From contig NZ_CABHOL010000050.1 in assembly GCF_902168135.1 (NCBI RefSeq), forward strand, positions 29,529 to 93,528: a DNA stretch of 64,000 bases, read 5' to 3'. Below the pieces are notes generated by a model that was not told the DNA's origin, ran no database searches, and worked only from the letters and a program-made list of their open reading frames with translations. Both the position numbers and the translations under genes were made by a program. Within the stretch, counting starts at the first letter, position 1; each line of letters starts with the position of its first letter. This document shows positions 50,622 through 57,873 of this stretch, in pieces. Source of the DNA: an uncultured Fluviicola sp. Lineage in GTDB: Bacteria > Bacteroidota > Bacteroidia > Flavobacteriales_D > Crocinitomicaceae.

Positions 50622-50656
50622 AAAAATGCCCCCGACATTGTCGTTGAGGGCATTCC
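50622..50656 (-). terminator. Terminator of the outer-membrane barrel gene
   Basis: On the minus strand AATGCCC and GGGCATT arms enclose a second small stem (CGACAATGTCG), followed by a T run, 20 bases after the stop at 50676. Confidence 0.75.
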
Positions 50657-50675
50657 GGAGTTTGTTCAAACTCTT

Positions 50676-51287
50676 TTATAGACCAAAAGCCACCCCCAAT
50701 TGGAGTCCAAAGTTGGAGTTGTATTGACTGTCGCGAACTGCCGTAAATGCAGTATAATAATTGAAATCGGTATTCAGCCAGATGTTGGTTGCCAGTTTCC
50801 AGTTAAAACCAAGGGAAGCAGCTACACCTATGTCGAACTTCTCATAATTGTCTGTCACATCTACCGTTTCCAGGCCTTCCACATAACCATCTGCTTTCAG
50901 CAGGAATCCCATGGAAGGACCGATTGTTATTTTTGGTCGGAAATCATCTTCAAAATCACCGAAATAATAGGCGAATTTCAAAGGTACACGGATGTAGTGC
51001 ATGCTTAAATCTGCTTCAAAACCATTGTCTTGTACTTTTGAACCTTCCATAGACCAAAGAATATCTGCGGCAAATCCGATATGTTTGCGTGAGCTGTAGT
51101 TCAGGATAATACCGGCTCTCCAGGATGGTTTGAATATATCTGTTCCAACTGTATTCCGCAGACCGGTGTGACCAAACCCTACGGAAGGTCCTATCGAAAG
51201 TGTTTTGGTCGTTTTCTCAGGAGCATCCTGTGAAAATACTGTAGGGCTTGTCAAAAGCACCGCAGCCATTATTAAAATCTTTTTCAT
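50676..51287 (-). CDS. Outer-membrane beta-barrel (porin-family/OmpA-like barrel) protein
   Basis: The protein has 203 residues with a signal peptide (MKKILIMAAVLLTSPTVFSQ). The rest is strand-turn-strand text of an eight-stranded barrel (LSIGPSVGFGHTGLRN, WRAGIILNYSSRKHIGFAADILW, HYIRVPLKFAYYFGD, PKITIGPSMGFLLKADG, FDIGVAASLGFNWKLA). It ends in a strand with a terminal hydrophobic residue (LQLGVAFGL), as for BAM-inserted proteins. It matches the outer-membrane beta-barrel family widespread in Bacteroidetes. The role is unknown. Single-gene unit. Confidence 0.85.
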   Translation of the reverse strand: MKKILIMAAVLLTSPTVFSQDAPEKTTKTLSIGPSVGFGHTGLRNTVGTDIFKPSWRAGIILNYSSRKHIGFAADILWSMEGSKVQDNGFEADLSMHYIRVPLKFAYYFGDFEDDFRPKITIGPSMGFLLKADGYVEGLETVDVTDNYEKFDIGVAASLGFNWKLATNIWLNTDFNYYTAFTAVRDSQYNSNFGLQLGVAFGL

Positions 51288-51522
51288 ATTCTGTCTGTTT
51301 AAATCCTAATTAAAGGTGACAGAAATGGCGGTTTGATGTGTTATAACAAAATTCCGGGAGCTTACATAACTCACAGTTTTGGCATTTTTTGGCAAGAGTT
51401 AAGAATAAGAGTATATGTCTTGAGCGATGAAATAAGACAAACGGGATGCCTGACTTTATTTCGACAGTTTCCTCTTTGAATCAATTTTTGGATTAGTTTT
51501 GGAAGCAATTAAACCATTATTT

Positions 51523-52146
51523 ATGAACGCTATTAAACTGAATTTCATTAACCGTTCGAATGACATGAACAACAGTAATGTGGTTATCTTCCAGCAAAAT
51601 GTTGCAGAAAATTTCGATGAATTGGCAGTAGCATGGAAAGTCATTCAAAATTGTGGACGATTGGATAATCATCCGTTCTTGTACTCGATGAATTTCCAGG
51701 TGTCGGCCAGTGATTCTTATGGGAATTATACTCCGCAGCTTACTGCTTACGATGGTCAGGCTTTTGACATGTTTAAATCTACTTCGGGAGATATACTTCA
51801 ATTGTCAACAACTCCTGCTACAAGTCCCTATCAGGTTGAGGTGAGGAACGAATTAAGTTTGGGTGCGATCAACGCCAGCTGTTTTCGCGATGGAAAATTA
51901 CTTGCTGTTAAAACGGGTTTGGCTCCGGGGCAAAAAGCGGTGTTTGAGTTTCGACCGCGTATTTACATCGGGGTTGTTTCCCAGGTTGAGGAAGGTGATA
52001 TAATGAATTCTGCGATCATTTCCCAGGTGAACACAGAGATCAACTTACTGGGTATTACAAGTGCAGATATCGTAATGACAGGAGGCGGACCAGGTACTTC
52101 ATCAACTGAATTTAGCTTTGCATTGGAGAATATTAATAAAGGATGA
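51523..52146 (+). CDS. Unknown protein with single beta-rich domain
   Basis: The protein has 207 residues from the ATG at 51523; a TTG at 51499 would add eight. No signal peptide or membrane segment is present. It opens NAIKLNFINRSNDMNNSNVVIFQQN and is beta-rich throughout (FLYSMNFQVSASDSYGNYTPQL, SPYQVEVRNELSLGAINAS, AVFEFRPRIYIGVVSQVEEGD). I believe similar proteins occur in several phyla without a known role. The next gene starts 16 bases after its stop and is also beta-rich with a GGGPG element, so the two form a pair. Confidence 0.7.
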   Translation: MNAIKLNFINRSNDMNNSNVVIFQQNVAENFDELAVAWKVIQNCGRLDNHPFLYSMNFQVSASDSYGNYTPQLTAYDGQAFDMFKSTSGDILQLSTTPATSPYQVEVRNELSLGAINASCFRDGKLLAVKTGLAPGQKAVFEFRPRIYIGVVSQVEEGDIMNSAIISQVNTEINLLGITSADIVMTGGGPGTSSTEFSFALENINKG

Positions 52147-52161
52147 TCAAAAAAATGCACT

Positions 52162-52581
52162 ATGAGTAATACGAAAGAACAGGTCTGGTATTCAGGAGAC
52201 TGGAAAACATCCAGAAGTAATTTATTTCCGCCGTACAACGGGTTAAAAATTTTAGCAGTATCCACTTATGAAACTACTGAAAATCCGTTGATAAAAGGGA
52301 AGTTAATGTCTATTGATTTGACCATTACGGATTTCACCTACGATGTAAATGGAATATCAAGCACATTTACTGTTTCAAAAACAGGTATGTGGTATGAAAT
52401 TCCTTTCCCGATGAATGACAATAAAAAGTTCACTGTTTCCTCAGTCAATGGAGGTGGTCCGGGAGTTGTTAGAATTGTTGAAGAACCATCAGGTATTTTT
52501 CTATTCATTCAATTCCGGTATGGTTTGGAAAGCATGAAGCGAGAAGAGATCGGGTACATCATGCGTTTTACCCTTGAATGA
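52162..52581 (+). CDS. Unknown small beta-rich protein paired with the preceding gene
   Basis: The protein has 139 residues with no signal peptide. The text is strand-rich (IDLTITDFTYDVNGISSTFTVSKTG, MWYEIPFPMNDNKKFTVSSV, IFLFIQFRYGLESM). GGGPGVVRIVEE contains the same GGGPG turn as the C-terminus of the upstream partner (TGGGPGTSS). This suggests a related fold or a joint assembly. Family not recognised. Confidence 0.65.
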   Translation: MSNTKEQVWYSGDWKTSRSNLFPPYNGLKILAVSTYETTENPLIKGKLMSIDLTITDFTYDVNGISSTFTVSKTGMWYEIPFPMNDNKKFTVSSVNGGGPGVVRIVEEPSGIFLFIQFRYGLESMKREEIGYIMRFTLE

Positions 52582-52639
52582 ATGTCTGTAGTTGGAAATG
52601 AATAACAACTTTTTCAATTTTAGGGTCTGAAATCAAGGA

Positions 52640-53356
52640 ATGAACAGCACGGACACAACGAGAATAGCACGCATAACAGCAATATTGATTCAGTTGCAGA
52701 CAAAGCGGATTGTTACTTCAACTTTCCTGTCGGAAAAATTCGGTGTGAGTGTGCGCACCATCTACCGCGATGTAAAAACCCTTGAATTGGCAGGAGTTCC
52801 TATTGTAGTAATTGATGGAAAAGGGTATTCGCTGACAGAAGGATTTAAGATACCTCCGGTAATGTTTAGCGAAGCGGAAGCAAATGCGCTGGTAACCATG
52901 GAACAATTAGCCCTCAATAACCGGGACAGTTCATTGGCTGAATCCTATGTTTCGGCTGTCAATAAAGTAAAAGCAGTGCTTTCCTATTCGGCAAAAGACA
53001 GAACGGATCTCTTATCCAACCGCATTGCGCTGAGTCCGGTGAAACCAAAAACGCATTCCAGTAATTCACTGACAGTTATCCAGCATGCCTTAACGAATTT
53101 CAATGTGCTTAAAATTTCCTATCAATCTGAAAACAGTTCCGGGCAAACGGAACGAAAGATCGAACCCTTTGCCATGTACTATACATTGGATGAATGTTGG
53201 GCTGTAATTGCATTCTGCAGGCTGAGAAAAGATTACCGCATGTTCCGTTTGGACCGGATTTTAACGATTGAACCGTTGGCAGAGGCTTTTGAACCTCATA
53301 AAATCACACTTCAGCAATACCTGGCGAAAAAGCGAAAAAATTTCCAACACCCCTGA
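52640..53356 (+). CDS. YafY-type HTH/WYL-domain transcriptional regulator
   Basis: The protein has 238 residues. The N-terminal winged helix (RIVTSTFLSEKFGVSVRTIYRDVKTLELAGVPIVV) is of the HTH_11/DeoR type. The WYL-like ligand domain includes FNVLKISYQSENSSG, EPFAMYYTLDECWAVIAFCRLRKDYRMFRLDRI and EPHK. It most likely controls the VOC gene that begins 84 bases downstream, since such pairs are common. Confidence 0.92.
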   Translation: MNSTDTTRIARITAILIQLQTKRIVTSTFLSEKFGVSVRTIYRDVKTLELAGVPIVVIDGKGYSLTEGFKIPPVMFSEAEANALVTMEQLALNNRDSSLAESYVSAVNKVKAVLSYSAKDRTDLLSNRIALSPVKPKTHSSNSLTVIQHALTNFNVLKISYQSENSSGQTERKIEPFAMYYTLDECWAVIAFCRLRKDYRMFRLDRILTIEPLAEAFEPHKITLQQYLAKKRKNFQHP

Positions 53357-53440
53357 CAAGCTGCTGTCACAGGGCTGCCCTAGTTTTGTCTTCGTCAAAC
53401 AATCCCGATAATGTCATTGGGAGTTTAAAGAAACAAGATT

Positions 53441-53839
53441 ATGGATTTAGCATCAGTTAGAATTATTACAGCCGACATCAAACAGGTGGTGTCTTTTTTT
53501 GAACACATTACAGCTTTGCCGGCTGTTTGGTATACGGAAGATTTTGCAGAAATTGAAATTGGGTCAGTCAAATTAGCTGTTGGAAGTACACGTACCTTGA
53601 ATTTTTTCGGAGAGGGAATGGCGGTTCCTGCAAGTAACAAGAGTGTGATTATTGAATTTCGGGTCGACAATGTAGATGAGGTATACGAAAGGATCAAAGA
53701 TTCAATCGGTGAGAAATTAGTACAGCAGCCAACGACCATGCCATGGGGAAACCGCTCGTTGTTATTCCGCGATCCGGATGGCAATTTGATCAATTTTTTT
53801 ACACCGAAAAGTACAGAAGCCCTTGAGAGATTTCAATAG
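53441..53839 (+). CDS. VOC-family (glyoxalase/bleomycin-resistance-like) protein
   Basis: The protein has 132 residues. It shows the paired beta-alpha-beta-beta-beta modules: SVRIITADIKQVVSFFEHITALPAVWYTEDFAEIEIGSVKLAVG and VIIEFRVDNVDEVYERI, ending MPWGNRSLLFRDPDGNLINFFTP, the typical DPDGN-hydrophobic end. It is a probable dioxygenase-like or binding protein of unknown substrate, under likely control of the adjacent YafY-type regulator. Confidence 0.88.
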   Translation: MDLASVRIITADIKQVVSFFEHITALPAVWYTEDFAEIEIGSVKLAVGSTRTLNFFGEGMAVPASNKSVIIEFRVDNVDEVYERIKDSIGEKLVQQPTTMPWGNRSLLFRDPDGNLINFFTPKSTEALERFQ

Positions 53840-53987
53840 GCTTTTTCGCAGTGTCAGTTCTAAAGTATGAATTATGTAAATTCTTATAACAGAATTGTAA
53901 GTTTCTGAATTCAGATGAACTTTAATTTAGCTTCATTACTTAGTTGTAGTTGGTAATGGCAAAACTGGTTAGGAGTTAGGTTATGAT

Positions 53988-54008
53988 GGGGCGAGAGCCC
54001 CTTCTTTA
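53988..54008 (+). terminator. Short GC hairpin before the MscS gene
   Basis: GGGGC-GAGA-GCCCC is followed by TTCTTT, about 150 bases after the VOC stop. Confidence 0.5.
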
Positions 54009-54057
54009 GCTGTATATAATTGATCCGGCCGGGATTGTTCGTTTAAAGGATTAAGGC

Positions 54058-55128
54058 ATGGAGCAATTTTTACAGTACACTTTTTGGGGAAACACCATCT
54101 ATTCCTGGTTGTTTGCTTTGGGAATTGTAATTGTTTCCGTCATTGGAATAAAATTATTTCGCTACGTCGTATTAAAACGGCTAAAAACCTGGTCAGCATC
54201 AACTTCCGCAACCTGGGACGATTTGTTAGTCATTGGAATCGAACGGTTAGTAGTTCCGATCCTTTATGTTGGTTTTCTCTATCTTGCAATAAGTACCCTT
54301 CACTTATCGCCAAAAGCGGATAAGGTTGTGCATATCATTTATATGGTGGTGCTTACTTTTTGCGTACTTCGCTTGATCAGTGCCGTATTCCGTCGTTTGC
54401 TGATGAGAGTTACCAGGCGTAGAACCGATGATGGATCAGCAGAGCAATCCGTTTCGGGCTTGATGATCGTGCTGAATGTCGTCATTTGGATACTGGGAAT
54501 TATTTTCCTGATCGATAACCTGGGATATAGCGTTACTACGCTGATCACCGGCCTTGGAATCGGTGGGATTGCAGTTGCACTGGCAGCACAAAACATATTG
54601 GGTGATCTTTTTAGCTACTTTTCCATTTTCTTTGATAAACCTTTTGAGATCGGCGATTCGATTACAATAGGAGATCAGTCCGGAACGGTAGAGAAAATAG
54701 GCATTAAAACCACCCGCATTCGTACTTTGAGCGGAGACCAACTCGTTTGTTCGAACAGCGATCTTACCAATTCACGCGTAAACAATTTTAAACGGTTGGA
54801 GACTCGTCGGATCGTATTTATTCTAAGGGTTGTATACAATACCCCGCCGGAAGTGCTGGAAGAAATTCCGGGGATTGTAAAAAAAATCATCGATAAACAG
54901 CCAAAAGTGGAATACAGCCGCGGTCACTTAGCTGCATTGGACCACTGGAGTATCAATTTTGAATTTGTCTATATTGTTCTCAGTCCGGATTACGGAGTCT
55001 ACATGGATGTTCAGCATGCCATATACATGGAAGTGATCAGGATTTTCAAAGAACGATCTATTTGCTTTGCTTTTCCTACGCAGCCGTTTCTTACCGGGGA
55101 CGGGGATTCTGCTGAGGATGTTGCTTAA
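54058..55128 (+). CDS. MscS-family mechanosensitive ion channel
   Basis: The protein has 356 residues. Several N-terminal hydrophobic helices are visible (SWLFALGIVIVSVIGIKLF, VLYVGFLYLAIS, VVHIIYMVVLTFCVLRLI, LMIVLNVVIWILGIIFLI). The pore helix GLGIGGIAVALAAQNILGDLFSYFSIFFDKPFEIGD (quoted in landmarks) follows, with the Gly/Ala-packed TM3 of MscS. The beta domain is ITIGDQSGTVEKIGIKTTRIRTLSGDQLVCSNSDL. It opens under membrane tension to release solutes. Next to cyanophycin genes, but no functional link is shown. Confidence 0.93.
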   Translation: MEQFLQYTFWGNTIYSWLFALGIVIVSVIGIKLFRYVVLKRLKTWSASTSATWDDLLVIGIERLVVPILYVGFLYLAISTLHLSPKADKVVHIIYMVVLTFCVLRLISAVFRRLLMRVTRRRTDDGSAEQSVSGLMIVLNVVIWILGIIFLIDNLGYSVTTLITGLGIGGIAVALAAQNILGDLFSYFSIFFDKPFEIGDSITIGDQSGTVEKIGIKTTRIRTLSGDQLVCSNSDLTNSRVNNFKRLETRRIVFILRVVYNTPPEVLEEIPGIVKKIIDKQPKVEYSRGHLAALDHWSINFEFVYIVLSPDYGVYMDVQHAIYMEVIRIFKERSICFAFPTQPFLTGDGDSAEDVA

Positions 55129-55233
55129 TTTTTTTCGGTGGTGAGAATCATGTAAATGGTTCTGAAATTTTTGCAAACCATTTTACGCGGTTCATTTCTA
55201 CTTTTCTTTAAGAATAAACGAAAAACAGGAATC

Positions 55234-56106
55234 ATGAATCAGCAGACTATTCCAAAAGGAAGATTATTAATTATCGGTGGTGCAGAAGACAAGGGAAAAG
55301 GGGAGTTAGCTATGGCTTTCCATAATCCGAAATTCGTGGAAATGGAGATCCTGAAAAAACTGGTAAGCGGTAAAACACAAAACCCCCGGATTGAAGTAAT
55401 CACCACTGCATCGAACGAGCCCCAAACACAGAAAAAAAAATACGAAGAAGCATTTGAAAAGGTCGGCTATAAAAACATCGGTTTCATGGATATCCAAACC
55501 AAAAAGGAAGCACATGAGGAAAAGTTTATAAACCGCATCAAAAAAGCAAAGACCGTTTTATTTTCGGGAGGAGATCAGTTTAAGATAGCTACTATAATTG
55601 GCGGAACTCCTGTTGCAAAAGCGATTAAAGAAAAATATTTTGCCGATAAGGATTTTACAGTTGCAGGGACCAGTGCCGGAGCTGCGGTTGCTCCTGAAGT
55701 TATGATCCAGTCGGGGGGAACTTATGAAGCGCTTTTTGAATCGGATTTGCAAACAGGTGGGGGACTTGGTCTGCTGGAAGGATGTATTATAGATACACAC
55801 TTTTTGAAACGCGGCAGATTCGGTCGGCTTGCCCAGGCAATTATTCGCAACCCCGGACAAATGGGAATCGGATTGGGTGAAGACACAGCGATCATCGTTA
55901 AAAAAGGACATGAAGTGAAATGCCTGGGATCCGGCATGGTGATTCTTATCGACGGTCGGGAGATCGAGCATACCAACATCAATGAGGCGAAAGATGACGA
56001 AGCTGTTTATGTGGACAATCTCCGTGTGCACTTGTTGGTCAAAAACTGCAAATTCGATATTCAAACTTATCAGCTGGAATATCCCAAAAAACGGAAGGTA
56101 AAATAA
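55234..56106 (+). CDS. cphB: Cyanophycinase 1 (peptidase S51)
   Basis: The protein has 290 residues from the ATG at 55234; an in-frame ATG at 55156 adds 26 residues unlike the family. PKGRLLIIGGAEDKGKG is the usual start, SGGDQFKIATIIGGTP the middle motif, and GTSAGAAVAP contains nucleophile Ser147. DTHFLKRGRFGRLAQAI and GLGEDTAI complete the family. The cytosolic enzyme cleaves cyanophycin to beta-Asp-Arg dipeptides. A close paralogue lies at 60520; the two share most motifs, so this is a recent-looking duplication around the synthetase gene. Confidence 0.93.
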   Translation: MNQQTIPKGRLLIIGGAEDKGKGELAMAFHNPKFVEMEILKKLVSGKTQNPRIEVITTASNEPQTQKKKYEEAFEKVGYKNIGFMDIQTKKEAHEEKFINRIKKAKTVLFSGGDQFKIATIIGGTPVAKAIKEKYFADKDFTVAGTSAGAAVAPEVMIQSGGTYEALFESDLQTGGGLGLLEGCIIDTHFLKRGRFGRLAQAIIRNPGQMGIGLGEDTAIIVKKGHEVKCLGSGMVILIDGREIEHTNINEAKDDEAVYVDNLRVHLLVKNCKFDIQTYQLEYPKKRKVK

Positions 56107-56144
56107 ATACATTCCCTCTAAAAACAGGAAGTTATCCACACAAG

Positions 56145-56175
56145 AAAGGCTGTCCCGAAAGACAGCCCTTTTAAT
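56145..56175. terminator. Bidirectional terminator between cphB copy 1 and the DUF2383 gene
   Basis: AAAGGCTGTC pairs with GACAGCCCTTTT around CCGAAA. It lies between convergent genes. Confidence 0.85.
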
Positions 56176-56217
56176 TGAATAGTGTTTAAGAACAGGTCAT
56201 ACCTGTATTTAAACAAA

Positions 56218-56682
56218 TTACGCCGCGTTATTGGCAGCATCGCGTAATTGCTTGATCTTATCGTGACCTGCTTTGATTTTAGAATACTGTTCCTGAACGA
56301 GTTGCGCGTATTCACTTCCTTTCAAAGCTTCACTATCCATTTCTGTCTGGTAAGTTTTAACCGCAGCATCTTCACCGAATTCACAGGAATTCAGGATTGC
56401 TTTACGCTCTTTACTGCTCAGGGCGGCCTTGATATCCATCCACACACGGTAAAGCTTGCCTGAAACGGTTGTGCCTTCAACCGGTGTTCCGCCTAGTTTG
56501 GTAATCTCCTGAACCAATTCACGACGGCATTCCTGGCTGGTTGTCATCATTTCAGAGAAAACACTTTTCAGGTCATCCTGGTCGGTTTCCTGCGAAGCGG
56601 TTAGATACCCTTGGATGCGGTCGTTATTGATTTGTACCAGGTTGTTTAAACAATCTACAATTTCTTGATTATTTGTCGCCAT
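56218..56682 (-). CDS. DUF2383/PA2169-family four-helix-bundle protein
   Basis: The 154-residue all-helical protein reads EIVDCLNNLVQINNDRIQGYLTAS, FSEMMTTSQECRRELVQEITKLGG, KLYRVWMDIKAALSSKERKAILNSCEFGEDAAVKTYQTE and LVQEQYSKIKAGHDKIKQLRD. The G-D/E-A-x-x-x-x-Y third helix is the DUF2383 signature of a ferritin-like fold. Such proteins are stress-induced; metal binding is not established. It lies on the strand opposite to the cyanophycin genes, beside a DUF4142 gene of similar fold. Confidence 0.85.
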   Translation of the reverse strand: MATNNQEIVDCLNNLVQINNDRIQGYLTASQETDQDDLKSVFSEMMTTSQECRRELVQEITKLGGTPVEGTTVSGKLYRVWMDIKAALSSKERKAILNSCEFGEDAAVKTYQTEMDSEALKGSEYAQLVQEQYSKIKAGHDKIKQLRDAANNAA

Positions 56683-56805
56683 GTTGTTTGTTTTTATGTG
56701 TTACTACTTGCTTTTTTAGTGGGTCAAAACTGATTTTTCAAATTCATTTCGACACCACTTTTTACCGTCAATGACGGTCTTTCGAATCGAAAGCAGTGCT
56801 TTCTC

Positions 56806-57399
56806 TTACTTCATCTCCTTAGCTTTATCCTTGCAGATGTTAGCGTTCTCCAGGTGCGCACGCAATCCCGGAAGCATGGATGTTGCCCAGTTTCGGATGT
56901 CCGGGTCTTCCGCATTGGAAGAAGCATTCTCAAACTTGCGGATAGCGCTTTTATGTCCTCTTACCATCATGCTGGCATATTCTTCGTCGAATTTCATCCC
57001 CTTTTCTTCGTTCAGGTCGTCATAGGCATCCTGTCCGTCTTCGGTTAAAACTTCAGGGATCGTAATAGATTTGTTTGCAGCCAGTGTTTTCAATTCGTCC
57101 AATGCCGCAGTATGCTCCTTCACCATCATTTTACCTAATGCTTTGGTGTCTTCCATCATCCCTTTTTGCTGAGCTAATTCTCCTAGTTTAATTTCTTCCA
57201 GGTTAATAGCTGCCGCCTCAACTAAAAAGTTTGCGTCTTTTTCCGACTTTCTGTCATCAAAACGCTCATCATTCTGGTCTTCTGCGATTTCTTTCGAATC
57301 ATCGGGATTACCGCCACATGCATGGATCACTAATAAACCCAGGCTTAATCCTCCTAAATAAGCCAAACTCCTTCTTGCTGTCATTCTTACACTTTTCAT
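56806..57399 (-). CDS. DUF4142 ferritin-like putative lipoprotein
   Basis: The 197-residue protein has an N-terminal hydrophobic export segment ending in LLVIHACGG, a lipobox-like site with Cys28. After an acidic linker the DUF4142 helices follow: KDANFLVEAAAINLEEIKLGELAQQKG, LGKMMVKEHTAALDELKTLAANKSI and EYASMMVRGHKSAIRKFENAS. This four-helix ferritin-like family is exported and common in Bacteroidetes and Proteobacteria. Function unknown; stress protection is often suggested. It lies 123 bases upstream of the DUF2383 gene on the same strand. Confidence 0.88.
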   Translation of the reverse strand: MKSVRMTARRSLAYLGGLSLGLLVIHACGGNPDDSKEIAEDQNDERFDDRKSEKDANFLVEAAAINLEEIKLGELAQQKGMMEDTKALGKMMVKEHTAALDELKTLAANKSITIPEVLTEDGQDAYDDLNEEKGMKFDEEYASMMVRGHKSAIRKFENASSNAEDPDIRNWATSMLPGLRAHLENANICKDKAKEMK

Positions 57400-57873
57400 G
57401 ATACATTACTTTTGGTTATAAAACTCTTCTTACACCCACATACCAATATAAGGTGCTATCTGTGAGAGAACTAAAATTCGGGAGCTTTGATAAAAATCCT
57501 GTTACACTTAATTTTTGAGAATTTGTACTATTCACACTTTGGATAATTCCCAATGATGCGTTCCGGATTTCGAATTGTTAGTGTTTAAAAGGATTTGGCG
57601 CATGTGTGAGATGAGATTCCGGGATTTTGATCTTTAGTGCATGAAAAGTCGATTTTTAGCTTTTTTTAATAGAATGATTCCACCAGGGCAGAACCTCCGA
57701 TATTCTTAAAAAAAACAAATAATAGGATTTATGTAAATCGACCGGAGAATTGTGTAAGTAAGCAGTTTCTATACAGTTTTATTTTTACCTACGGTGCTGA
57801 CTGACATTGGGATAGATTCAATTTTCAATGTTTTTCAAACCCGAAATGACACACACTGTTTAATTAATAAATC
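57400..57873. other. Gene-free region upstream of cyanophycin synthetase
   Basis: The 474 AT-rich bases hold no credible coding frame. They must contain the divergent promoters of the DUF4142 and cphA genes, but no TAnnTTTG element stands out at a normal distance. Several A/T runs (for example around 57705-57725) are the only obvious structure. Confidence 0.5.

Larger units (their letters stand above)
50259..50675 (+). other. Gene-free stretch with an isolated strong hairpin (possible small RNA)
   Basis: No coding frame is credible in these 416 bases. At 50399-50412 a GGGGC-TTCG-GCTCC hairpin is followed directly by a perfect 15-base inverted repeat (50413-50427 with 50440-50454) that ends in TTTTT. 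It lies 155 bases past the VOC stop, further than a normal terminator, so the segment 50280-50412 could be a short transcript. Confidence 0.4.
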
